Assembly: GCA_045634005.1 (NCBI GenBank)
Contig: JAZQZL010000012.1
Location: 1-24,302 of the forward strand
Direction: 5' to 3'
Source: Flemingiibacterium sp045634005
GTDB taxonomy: Bacteria > Bacillota > Clostridia > Oscillospirales > CAG-272
DNA: 24,302 nt
The notes beneath the pieces were generated by a model. It made no database searches, had not been told where the DNA came from, and saw nothing but the letters and a program-made list of their open reading frames with translations. Shown here piece by piece: positions 1 to 6,170 of this stretch (position 1 is its first letter; each line of letters opens with the position of its first letter). The position numbers and the translations under genes were made by a program.

Positions 1-1
1 C

Positions 2-355
2 AGGAATGTAACGAACTGTCCTTTATCTTCTTATACGTTGTTTCCACAAGAGCTTGCATTCAGTTACCTTGCTAACTTCTCACGGTGGACTATCGTTGAA
101 GAAACCACATTCCTCGGGCGCCAATGTGTTGTGATTGAAGGCAATAACAGTCCTTATATATCCGACAAGCATAATGCAAACACATTCCGCCTTACAGTTG
201 ACAAGGATACAGGTATTGTTCTGATGCTTATAGGCGAAAAAGGCGGTAATCAAACAAAAATGATTGAGGTAACTGCGCTTGAATTTGGGATAAGTTCTGT
301 TTATCGGGAAATGCTGACGGATATCGATATTAGCGATTACTCAATTATCAATTAA
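2..355 (+). CDS. 3' end of an unknown protein (partial)
   Basis: The reading frame is open from the left window edge to a TAA at 353-355, so this is the C-terminal ~117 residues of a longer gene. An internal TTG at 38 is not needed as a start. The visible part alternates short beta-strand-like stretches (GRQCVVIEG, FRLTVDKDTGIVLMLIG, IEVTALEFG), a pattern seen in the lipid-binding-like beta domain of LolA/RseB-type and other secreted proteins of Firmicutes. That resemblance is structural and weak. There is no membrane segment or motif that gives a function. A small VanZ-like frame follows 43 bp downstream on the same strand. Confidence 0.5.
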   Translation, partial: RNVTNCPLSSYTLFPQELAFSYLANFSRWTIVEETTFLGRQCVVIEGNNSPYISDKHNANTFRLTVDKDTGIVLMLIGEKGGNQTKMIEVTALEFGISSVYREMLTDIDISDYSIIN

Positions 356-397
356 GATGATAGAGAATACTTAAGATAAAATTTGAGAGGGCATACT

Positions 398-688
398 ATG
401 CAATACTATATAGAAAAAATATTTTCATTTATGATAATATCAGCCATTGCTGCTACGGCATTATTACTGATTGAGAAATTCAGACAAAAAAAGGAAACTC
501 GTATTGTTATAAAGCATATCATTACAGCTATGTTTATAGCGTATTTATTAATTTTATTAGATACAACCATTATTGATAGTCGTCATTTTTTCCGCGTCCG
601 TATGATTGATTTTACACCTTTCGATAATCTTTTGCGCTTTTTTAACACTTATAATCCGCGCGAGTCTGAGCTTCTTTTGAGAGATTGA
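398..688 (+). CDS. VanZ-like membrane protein, probably truncated
   Basis: The frame encodes 96 residues from the ATG at 398, preceded by GAGAGG about 8 bases upstream. There are two hydrophobic segments (about residues 8-28 and 44-62), then DFTPFDNLLRF, which resembles the conserved N-L-I-P-F turn that follows the second helix of VanZ-family proteins. VanZ proteins usually have four or five helices and 150 or more residues, so the C-terminal half is missing. The last ~10 codons run into DNA that on the other strand is a dGTPase gene fragment, which suggests that a rearrangement cut the gene. Family assignment is by motif only; the product is probably non-functional. Confidence 0.4.
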   Translation: MQYYIEKIFSFMIISAIAATALLLIEKFRQKKETRIVIKHIITAMFIAYLLILLDTTIIDSRHFFRVRMIDFTPFDNLLRFFNTYNPRESELLLRD

Positions 689-868
689 TAATTATGCTTA
701 AATCCAATTTCGGCATGCTCCCTCGCCATTTTGTCCAGAGTTCTCTCACCTTGGTGACCGAAAGGCGTATGTCCCAAATCGTGTCCGAGTGCAATCGCCT
801 CTGTAAGAGGCACATTCATATTGAGTTTAGCGGCAATTCCCCTCGCAATGTCTTACTTTTACCGTGTA
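673..868 (-). pseudogene. Decayed fragment of a dGTPase-like HD phosphohydrolase gene
   Basis: Read leftward, 673-852 encodes about 60 residues with the core of deoxyguanosine triphosphate triphosphohydrolases: DIARGIAAKLNMN, then EAIALGHDLGHTPFGHQGE, then FKHNYQSLKR. The H-D pair of the HD metal site lies in GHDLGH. Just upstream (853-868) another frame reads YTVKVR, which fits the preceding family segment (T-H-T-x-x-V-x-x-I-A-R), so a small deletion or frameshift separates the two. In the HD frame there is a stop immediately upstream. Downstream of SLKR the family pattern ends and a stop follows. About 15% of a usual ~350-450 residue protein remains, with no start codon or ribosome binding site. 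It is an inactive remnant, antisense to the end of the VanZ-like frame. Confidence 0.7.
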
Positions 869-1125
869 AACTCATATATTATAGATAATATAGCTACAAC
901 TGATATTTCGAATAACCAAATAAAAATTCAAGCTTTTATCATATTTTCTCTTATGCTCGTTACACTATGTCATGCACCATATATTCAAATGTTATAAGAT
1001 GAACACTCGGTGAGTCGAGAGACAAAATGTCATCTGCAAAACCAGATTTTGAGAACAAATATATATTTACATTCAACTCAAAGCATCTGCTACTCATGCT
1101 GCCATTATTATGCAATACCGTACTA
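869..1125. other. AT-rich stretch without a recognisable gene
   Basis: This stretch lies between the dGTPase remnant and the stop of the leftward gene ending at 1126. A leftward frame (960-1187) overlaps the end of that gene and runs through here, but it has no ribosome binding site or motif. I see no hairpin with a T-run that would terminate the gene to the right. Together with the remnant, positions 689-1125 contain no intact gene. Confidence 0.4.
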
Positions 1126-2250
1126 CTATATTTTGCTAAATAATTCATGCTCCCATTTAACATAACTGATAACCTGAAACCGTACACAGCTTCCTAAATA
1201 CCTCTCCAACACTTCTTTTTGATAATCAAAGCAGATAATCATTCCCTGAGCACCACGGATATCAAGTCCCCGCTTGAAACGCTTGATACGCGGCAGATCA
1301 AATGTATGTGCAAACAGCACAGGGATACCACCTGGAGCGATTGCGTCGTTTTCGATTGAGGAGATTGAATCTTGTTCTTCCAGATCCGTCATAAGGATGT
1401 CGTTTAGTTGTTTACACAAGGAACGATTGCAGAGGAGTTGAAGCAGACGTTCACCTTTACTGTCATTAGTAAGAAAATAGAAGTGCTCATAACTGTCCTC
1501 GTGGATGGCATACGCCGTATTGGGAGGAGTTGTTAGAACTCTATAAGCCATTTCCATTGTATTTCCAAATAGTAGCGCCTTTACGCAATCGGGTGAGTAT
1601 TGTTCCCGTAAACGATCAAAACAAAGCGTATGCGTTAGTAATGCCTTTGTACGCATTTCAGATTTATGCTCCCACTTTATCAAAGAGTCACCCAAATTGT
1701 AAACGACAAATATATCTTCTTCTGACAGCAATACTCCCACGGAACGTGCGCCATGAATTTTAACGGTGACTGTCCCCATTGCCTTGATTTCGCGAGAATT
1801 GAAGAACGTAGGATCATCAATCCGTAAATCGGTTGAAGGGAGATTTTCCGCGAATACATCCGGTTTGCTGTCACGATAAATTTGAACGCCTGCATTCATC
1901 ATGGTTACAGTTGCTTCCGCTATACGATGCAATCGAAGCCGCCGCGTGATCTCGCTTTTTAGATGATTGGTGTCGTTTGCACCAGTCAGCCAGAATGCAA
2001 ATCGATCTGGATTTTTCTCAAGCAGCATCGTCTTTCCGTTTCTTGAAAGACGGAAAGCACGGTACTGATCGGCGTAGTAAGTGTGAATCCATTTGTATGC
2101 TTTTAAGTCCTTAATTACGTTTTCCTTGTATCTCTCACCACCCGTCAGTCTGGACAGTTGATCGACAGGGAATTCACCACATACAGCAATCAAAGAAAGA
2201 ATCATATATCGCATGGAATCGTCTTGAGGTATGGGTATTTGTTTTCTCAC
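1126..2250 (-). CDS. Unknown 374-residue protein with N-terminal winged-helix-like region
   Basis: The start is a GTG at 2248-2250, supported by AAAGGAG eight bases upstream; the product is 374 residues with no signal peptide or membrane helix. Residues about 10-75 look like a winged helix: short helices around MILSLIAVCGEFPVDQLSRL and a following strand pair ending FRLSRNGKTMLLE. Residues about 95-120 are basic and helical (ITRRLRLHRIAEATVTMM). The remainder is mixed alpha/beta with no catalytic motif I recognise. The arrangement (winged helix, then an H-R-x-A-E-A helix, then an alpha/beta domain) is loosely like the replication-relaxation proteins of Firmicute conjugative elements, but this is a guess. 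It lies 168 bp downstream of another unknown leftward gene, and the pair probably forms a transcription unit of element origin. Confidence 0.6.
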   Translation of the reverse strand: MRKQIPIPQDDSMRYMILSLIAVCGEFPVDQLSRLTGGERYKENVIKDLKAYKWIHTYYADQYRAFRLSRNGKTMLLEKNPDRFAFWLTGANDTNHLKSEITRRLRLHRIAEATVTMMNAGVQIYRDSKPDVFAENLPSTDLRIDDPTFFNSREIKAMGTVTVKIHGARSVGVLLSEEDIFVVYNLGDSLIKWEHKSEMRTKALLTHTLCFDRLREQYSPDCVKALLFGNTMEMAYRVLTTPPNTAYAIHEDSYEHFYFLTNDSKGERLLQLLCNRSLCKQLNDILMTDLEEQDSISSIENDAIAPGGIPVLFAHTFDLPRIKRFKRGLDIRGAQGMIICFDYQKEVLERYLGSCVRFQVISYVKWEHELFSKI

Positions 2251-2418
2251 TGATTGTTCTCCTTTCGCGAATCATTTTTACCGTTACCGCTAATCACTCC
2301 GGTAAAAAAGCATAGATGGCAAAACGCCGTTATCATTGCAAATAAACACTTTTGGTGGATTTATACCGTACTGCCAAATCGATTGTATGAGTATGCGGCG
2401 TTTCTGTATCCCAGTATT
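2251..2418 (-). other. Gap between the two unknown leftward genes
   Basis: These 168 bp hold the ribosome binding site of the GTG-start gene and a spaced inverted repeat (AAACGCCG at 2322-2329, CGGCGTTT at 2396-2403). No T-run follows, so it is not a standard terminator. It may be an operator or chance. Confidence 0.3.
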
Positions 2419-3177
2419 TTAACTCTCATAACGACTAGAAAGCCACTTGGAAAACTGTTCTTTACTCATAATCAGAATTCGTGTAATATCTTTTTCGCCA
2501 AGAACCGTTGTGTGATATGCATCACAGTGTAGTCCGCCATCGTCTTTGAGAAAAAAGGTTGCTACGACATCAAGCAACTGCTTTTGTTCGGTATTGTCAT
2601 AGTCGAGCACTCTCCCGATACCAAGTGACTTGTCATATTCATGAATAAAACAGACCGTACATTCATCAAAGCGATGTATTTGGTTCGTTCCTAAATATCG
2701 TTCAATCATGAAATATGCGGGGTCAGTCAGATACTCCGAGCTTTTCCACGATTTCGCCTTTGGAACAAGTCCGGGAAAGGTCAGTTCTACAATACCGTCA
2801 TGCTCATTCACGGTCATATCAAGTTGTTTTTCTGCCTCTATTAGATATTCCGGTCTCCGAATATCGGTTGCCAGATATAAGAGATGCCGTAATCTGCGCG
2901 TAATCTGTTCACCTGTTAGTGCAGTGTCTTTTAACAGGAATTTGAAGTTCCCCGGCATCCGTATTGGCAACGGTGTATTGATGTCTTCCAGCAAAAGCAA
3001 CACCTTTCGTATATCGTTACAAATCCCGTTGATATTCTTTTTCATCACAACCAGCATCTTACTCGGCGTACTTTGGGAATCCGTTTCTGTGGGAGTTCGT
3101 TTTTCCGGATATGTCACCATATCCAACCACTCTTCGCGTGTGATTTGTCTGACTTTGGGTTTCTTGCTTGCTTTCAT
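2419..3177 (-). CDS. Unknown 252-residue protein
   Basis: The ATG at 3175-3177 is chosen because AGGAG lies at 3185-3189 at normal spacing; an in-frame ATG 11 codons earlier has no such site. The protein starts with a basic segment (MKASKKPKVRQ), has a helical section around residues 45-75 (KKNINGICNDIRKVLLLLED) and a basic helix pair about residues 90-125, and ends with EQFSKWLSSRYES. No signal peptide, transmembrane helix or enzyme motif is visible. It is the first gene of the leftward pair and has its own promoter with an overlapping inverted repeat. Such pairs of cytoplasmic unknown genes are common in the modules of clostridial integrative elements. I do not recognise the family with confidence. 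Confidence 0.6.
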   Translation of the reverse strand: MKASKKPKVRQITREEWLDMVTYPEKRTPTETDSQSTPSKMLVVMKKNINGICNDIRKVLLLLEDINTPLPIRMPGNFKFLLKDTALTGEQITRRLRHLLYLATDIRRPEYLIEAEKQLDMTVNEHDGIVELTFPGLVPKAKSWKSSEYLTDPAYFMIERYLGTNQIHRFDECTVCFIHEYDKSLGIGRVLDYDNTEQKQLLDVVATFFLKDDGGLHCDAYHTTVLGEKDITRILIMSKEQFSKWLSSRYES

Positions 3178-3212
3178 CTCTATACTCCTTTGTGTGTTAT
3201 TTCGGCACAATC

Positions 3213-3242
3213 ATTATATCATAAATTTTCCTTGCTTTTGAA
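3213..3242 (-). promoter_or_regulatory. Promoter of the 3177 gene
   Basis: Leftward TATAAT at 3213-3218, with a weak -35 (TTCAAA, 3237-3242) 18 bp upstream. The predicted start is about 30 bp ahead of the ATG. It overlaps the inverted repeat 3218-3259. Confidence 0.5.
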
Positions 3243-3259
3243 TTTTGAAAATTTATGAT
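3218..3259. repeat. Perfect 13-bp inverted repeat, candidate operator
   Basis: ATCATAAATTTTC (3218-3230) and its exact reverse complement GAAAATTTATGAT (3247-3259) are separated by 16 bp. The repeat begins at the edge of the -10 and covers the spacer and -35 of the leftward promoter, as a repressor site would. No T-run follows, so a terminator is unlikely. Confidence 0.45.
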
Positions 3260-3261
3260 CA

Positions 3262-3316
3262 AATAAAAGCTTCATTGATTCTGCCGAAGCGTAGCGTAGG
3301 CATCATTGCTTTTATT
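3262..3316. repeat. Inverted repeat around a GC-richer core
   Basis: AATAAAAGC (3262-3270) and GCTTTTATT (3308-3316) flank a 37-bp core that itself contains TGCC...GGCA. ATGATC occurs just outside each arm (3255-3260 and near 3322-3327). It could be a hairpin, a small mobile repeat or an element end; nothing decides between these. Confidence 0.35.
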
Positions 3317-3398
3317 ATATCATGATCACAACTATTTCACAAGAAAATCCCAGGGTAAGTTGTGAGACAAATATGGGTAAGTTTTGTACGACAGTTTT

Positions 3399-3554
3399 TT
3401 ATTCACGCTTTAAAAATATTTCTCGTCTTCCAGCCGACTTCACACACATTTCAAACCGGAACAGTTCACCATTTTCTGCGCACGATAAAGCAAGTTCGTC
3501 CCCTTCCCTTATTGCTATAACTTTATCTTTAATACTTCCTTTGCAATCTGATAA
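3399..3554 (-). other. 51-codon leftward open frame, possible gene remnant
   Basis: After a TAG (3555-3557) the leftward frame is open to a TAA at 3399-3401. The translation has a protein-like composition (VIAIREGDELALSC, then GELFRFEMCVKSAGRREIF) quite unlike the low-complexity frames around it. There is no ATG, GTG or TTG with a ribosome binding site at its beginning. It may be the C-terminal end of a lost gene. Family unknown. Confidence 0.2.
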
Positions 3555-3752
3555 CTATAATAACATATATCGTAATCTGATGCAATTTGGGCAAAAATCC
3601 CCGTACATTAAGGAAAAATTTGATTTTCGCCACTATATTTTCGATATTCAATTTTGAGACGCTATTTGCAGATTTTGAAACGCTATATAATTCGATTTCT
3701 TCGACGATTTCAGGTGATTTAAGTTTGATGCATAGTATCCCAAAATAAAAAC

Positions 3753-3784
3753 GCCACAGACATTCATTTTTGAATATCTGCGGC
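3753..3784 (-). terminator. Leftward intrinsic terminator
   Basis: A 14-bp stem with a 4-base loop (arms 3753-3766 and 3771-3784). As leftward RNA all 14 positions pair, two of them as G-U; as rightward RNA the same positions are A-C mismatches. The leftward stem is followed by GTTTTTATTTT. It would end transcription coming from lysS. Confidence 0.7.
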
Positions 3785-3793
3785 TTCATATAA

Positions 3794-3826
3794 AAGAACC
3801 ATGCACTTTTTCTGTACATGGTTCTT
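3794..3826 (-). terminator. Second hairpin downstream of lysS
   Basis: Arms AAGAACCATG (3794-3803) and CATGGTTCTT (3817-3826) match perfectly over 10 bp around a 13-base loop. Leftward, TTATATG follows. It may act in tandem with the stronger terminator at 3753-3784, or mark an old element boundary. Confidence 0.45.
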
Positions 3827-3840
3827 CTATTCTATTCAGC

Positions 3841-3950
3841 ATTTTGGTGTAGTAACCGAATAACTGAATCTTGTAACATCATGCATCTCCGTGAATTGTG
3901 CACATCTATGTGCATTTTGGTGTAGTTGTGGTGTAGTGGTGTAGTAACCG
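3841..3950. repeat. Cluster of GGTGTAGT direct repeats
   Basis: GGTGTAGT occurs at 3846-3853, 3919-3926, 3930-3937 and 3938-3945. The first and last copies are both followed by AACCG, and the first two are both preceded by ATTTT. Reiterated short sites next to the 3' end of a tRNA-synthetase gene could be recombinase arm sites or the residue of a deleted element. Confidence 0.4.
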
Positions 3951-4010
3951 TCCCACACAACTCGTTATATCTCTTTATTTCTCGCTTTTTCTCACGTTTT
4001 TACGTGCTTC

Positions 4011-5525
4011 TTAGTCAATACTCTTCATCGTGGGGAAAAGAAGCACGTCGCGGATAGCCGCCGAGTCGGTGAAGAGCATACAGAGTCTGTCGATTCCGTA
4101 GCCGATACCGCCTGTGGGGGGCATACCGATCTCGAGTGCGTTAAGGAAGTCCTCATCGGTGTGATTTGCTTCCTCGTCGCCCTTTGCGAACTGCTCCTCC
4201 TGCGCCGCGAAACGCGCACGCTGGTCGATCGGGTCATTAAGCTCGGAGTATGCGTTACACATCTCCCAGCCGTTCATAAACATCTCGAAGCGCTCAACGT
4301 ATTCGGGATCGTCGGGCTTCTTCTTGGTAAGGGGCGAGATCTCGATCGGATGGTCCATAACGAAGGTCGGCTGAACAAGGTGATGCTCAACGAACTCCTC
4401 GAAGAAGAGGTTGAGAATATCGCCCTTGGTGTGGCGGTCCTCATAGTGAACGCCCTTCTCGTCTGCAATCTTGCGAGCCTCTTCAAGCGTCTTGATTTCC
4501 TTGAAGTCAACGCCCGAGTACTTCTTGACTGCATCAACCATAGTGATGCGCTCAAACGGCTTGCCGAGATCCATCGTTACGCCGTTGTATACGATCGTGG
4601 TGGTGCCAAGCACCTCTTGTGCCACGTGACGGAACATATTCTCGGTAAGGTCCATCATACCGTGGTAGTCGGTGTACGCCTGGTAAAGCTCCATAAGCGT
4701 GAACTCGGGATTGTGGCGGGTGTCAAGCCCCTCGTTTCTGAATACGCGGCCGATCTCGTAAACTCTCTCAAGTCCGCCAACAATGAGGCGCTTCAAGTAA
4801 AGCTCAAGCGAAATGCGGAGCTTAAAGTCCTCGTCGAGTGCGTTGAAATGAGTTTCAAAAGGTCTTGCAGCAGCGCCGCCTGCGTTCGACACGAGCATAG
4901 GAGTTTCAACCTCCAAAAAGCCCTGTGCATCGAGGTAACGGCGGATAGAGCTGATTATCTTCGAGCGCTTGATAAATGTATCGCGCGACTCACCGTTCAT
5001 TATAAGGTCAATGTAGCGCTGACGGTAACGGGTATCGGTGTTGGTAAGACCGTGGAACTTCTCGGGGAGAATCTGAAGGCTCTTAGAAAGAAGCGTAACC
5101 GTCTTCGCGTGAATGGATATCTCACCCGTCTTGGTGGTGAAAACAGTACCCACAACGCCGACGATATCGCCGATGTCAAGCTTTTTGAACGCCGCGTAAG
5201 GTGCCTCCCCGAGGTCGTCGCGAGCAACGTAGCACTGAATGTTGCCCTTAAGGTCGAGGATATTGCAGAACGAAGCCTTACCCATAACGCGCTTGGACAT
5301 CATACGTCCGGCAACGCTTACCTCTTTGCCCTCAAGCTCGGAGTAATTTTCCTTAACGTCGGTGGTATGGTGTGTAACGTCGTACTTTGTTATTGTAAAG
5401 GGATCATTTCCCTCTGCCTGAAGTGCCGCAAGCTTATCGCGGCGAACCTGACGGAGCTGTCCGAGCTCCTTTTCAGTCATCGGTGCATTTTCCTGCACCG
5501 CGTTGTTTCTTTCATTTTCTGCCAT
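4011..5525 (-). CDS. lysS: Lysyl-tRNA synthetase, class II
   Basis: This enzyme charges tRNA-Lys with lysine using ATP, in the cytoplasm, for translation. The 504-residue protein is full length for bacterial LysRS. An OB-fold anticodon-binding domain covers about residues 65-148 (VSVAGRMMSKR onward). The class II core shows motif 1 near 201-212 (GFLEVETPML), motif 2 near 261-276 (VFRNEGLDTRHNPEF) and motif 3 at 472-481 (GGIGYGIDRL); RYRQRYIDLIMN (about 166-177) is typical of LysRS. The first ~20 residues are an acidic, Asn-rich extension. The ATG is preceded by a purine-rich AAAGGAAAGGA. It lies 47 bp downstream of greA, a common pairing in Firmicutes, and the two are likely co-transcribed. 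Confidence 0.97.
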   Translation of the reverse strand: MAENERNNAVQENAPMTEKELGQLRQVRRDKLAALQAEGNDPFTITKYDVTHHTTDVKENYSELEGKEVSVAGRMMSKRVMGKASFCNILDLKGNIQCYVARDDLGEAPYAAFKKLDIGDIVGVVGTVFTTKTGEISIHAKTVTLLSKSLQILPEKFHGLTNTDTRYRQRYIDLIMNGESRDTFIKRSKIISSIRRYLDAQGFLEVETPMLVSNAGGAAARPFETHFNALDEDFKLRISLELYLKRLIVGGLERVYEIGRVFRNEGLDTRHNPEFTLMELYQAYTDYHGMMDLTENMFRHVAQEVLGTTTIVYNGVTMDLGKPFERITMVDAVKKYSGVDFKEIKTLEEARKIADEKGVHYEDRHTKGDILNLFFEEFVEHHLVQPTFVMDHPIEISPLTKKKPDDPEYVERFEMFMNGWEMCNAYSELNDPIDQRARFAAQEEQFAKGDEEANHTDEDFLNALEIGMPPTGGIGYGIDRLCMLFTDSAAIRDVLLFPTMKSID

Positions 5526-5572
5526 TTTAATGTAAGTCCTTTCCTTTGAAAGTGTTGTTCCCTACGGACTAT

Positions 5573-6055
5573 TTACGCCTTCTTGCGAACCTCAAGGATC
5601 TTGAGCTTGATAACGCCCGAGGGCACTTCAACCTCAACGATTTCATCTGCCTTCTTGCCGAGAAGTGCGCTGCCGATAGGCGACTGGTCGGAAATGTTGT
5701 TCTTGAGGGGATCGACCTCGTTAGTACCAACGATGTTGTACTCGATTTCCTCATCGAACTCCTCGTCGTAAACGCGAACGGTAGTACCGAGGTTAACAAC
5801 GCCGGAATTGAGGTCCTCCTCGCTTACTACGACAACGTTCTTGAGAAGCTGCTCGAGCTCCTGAATACGGCTCTCGACCTTTGCCTGCTCATTTTTTGCT
5901 TCATCATACTCGCTGTTCTCGGAAAGGTCGCCGAAGGAACGTGCGATAGCGATCTGCTCCTTGACCTCAACACGTCTGACGTTCTTGAGGTATTCGAGCT
6001 CCTCGGTCATCATTTTAAGACCTTCGGGGGTAAGAACTAAAGGTTTGTTTGCCAT
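5573..6055 (-). CDS. greA: Transcription elongation factor GreA
   Basis: GreA enters the secondary channel of RNA polymerase and stimulates cleavage of backtracked RNA. The ATG at 6053-6055 is chosen because GGAG lies seven bases upstream and it gives 160 residues, the usual size; a longer frame adds 12 residues without support. Residues about 10-75 form the antiparallel coiled coil whose tip carries the acidic pair in FGDLSENSEYDEAK (D43, E46). The C-terminal FKBP-like domain contains DQSPIGSALLGKKADE, a family hallmark. It is followed closely by lysS. Upstream, 115 bp separate it from the S41 protease gene and contain a terminator-like hairpin, so greA probably starts a new unit. Confidence 0.97.
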   Translation of the reverse strand: MANKPLVLTPEGLKMMTEELEYLKNVRRVEVKEQIAIARSFGDLSENSEYDEAKNEQAKVESRIQELEQLLKNVVVVSEEDLNSGVVNLGTTVRVYDEEFDEEIEYNIVGTNEVDPLKNNISDQSPIGSALLGKKADEIVEVEVPSGVIKLKILEVRKKA

Positions 6056-6070
6056 TGTTGTCTCCATTCC

Positions 6071-6087
6071 GCCGCCATTTTGGCGGC
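6071..6087 (-). promoter_or_regulatory. GC hairpin in the greA leader
   Basis: GCCGCC-atttt-GGCGGC, a perfect 6-bp stem, ends only a few bases before the GGAG of greA. It could hold the leader in a fixed shape or modulate ribosome loading; no promoter with good -35 and -10 boxes was found between it and 6170. Confidence 0.3.
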
Positions 6088-6115
6088 ACAAATATATTTT
6101 ATAAAATTTAAATGT

Positions 6116-6153
6116 GTTTGCTTTGCAAACGAAAATGGGTTAGGTCCCATTTT
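6116..6153 (-). terminator. Hairpins downstream of the S41 protease gene
   Basis: AAAATGGG (6132-6139) and CCCATTTT (6146-6153) form an 8-bp stem, followed leftward by a second perfect stem GTTTGC-ttt-GCAAAC (6116-6130). The T-run downstream is short on the leftward strand, so termination may be partial. Confidence 0.45.
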
Positions 6154-6170
6154 TAATTTGAATTTTTATG

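Larger units (their letters stand above)
3317..4010. other. Gene-poor AT-rich stretch next to lysS
   Basis: This ~700-bp stretch holds no convincing gene. It contains a 51-codon leftward frame with no start (3399-3554), two hairpins (3753-3784 and 3794-3826), a short perfect hairpin TGCACA-tcta-TGTGCA (3899-3914), four GGTGTAGT repeats (3846-3945) and a 5-bp stem CACGT-tttt-ACGTG (3993-4006) just past the lysS stop. Other frames here lack ribosome binding sites and family motifs. Confidence 0.5.

Noticed and set aside
2254..2532. A 92-codon rightward frame
   Set aside because: It overlaps the end of the leftward gene 2419-3177 and has no ribosome binding site or motif.
3322..3657. A 111-codon rightward frame in the gap before lysS
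   Set aside because: Low-complexity Ser/Asn/Ile composition and no ribosome binding site; the more protein-like reading is on the opposite strand at 3399-3554.
3529..3819. A 96-codon leftward frame
   Set aside because: It begins inside one hairpin and runs across the intrinsic terminator 3753-3784; no ribosome binding site or family motif.
3841..3950. GGTGTAGT repeats considered as a CRISPR-like array
   Set aside because: Repeats are 8 bp, spacings are irregular (3-65 bp, one pair adjacent) and no cas gene is present.
3840..4000. A ~55-codon leftward frame reading through the GGTGTAGT repeats, considered as the end of an integrase
   Set aside because: No tyrosine-recombinase motif, no start, and its protein is largely the translation of the short repeats.
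4161..5549. A 462-codon rightward open frame opposite lysS
   Set aside because: It is antisense to an unambiguous LysRS gene, and its Leu/Val-rich, motif-free translation is what the reverse strand of a biased GC-rich gene gives.
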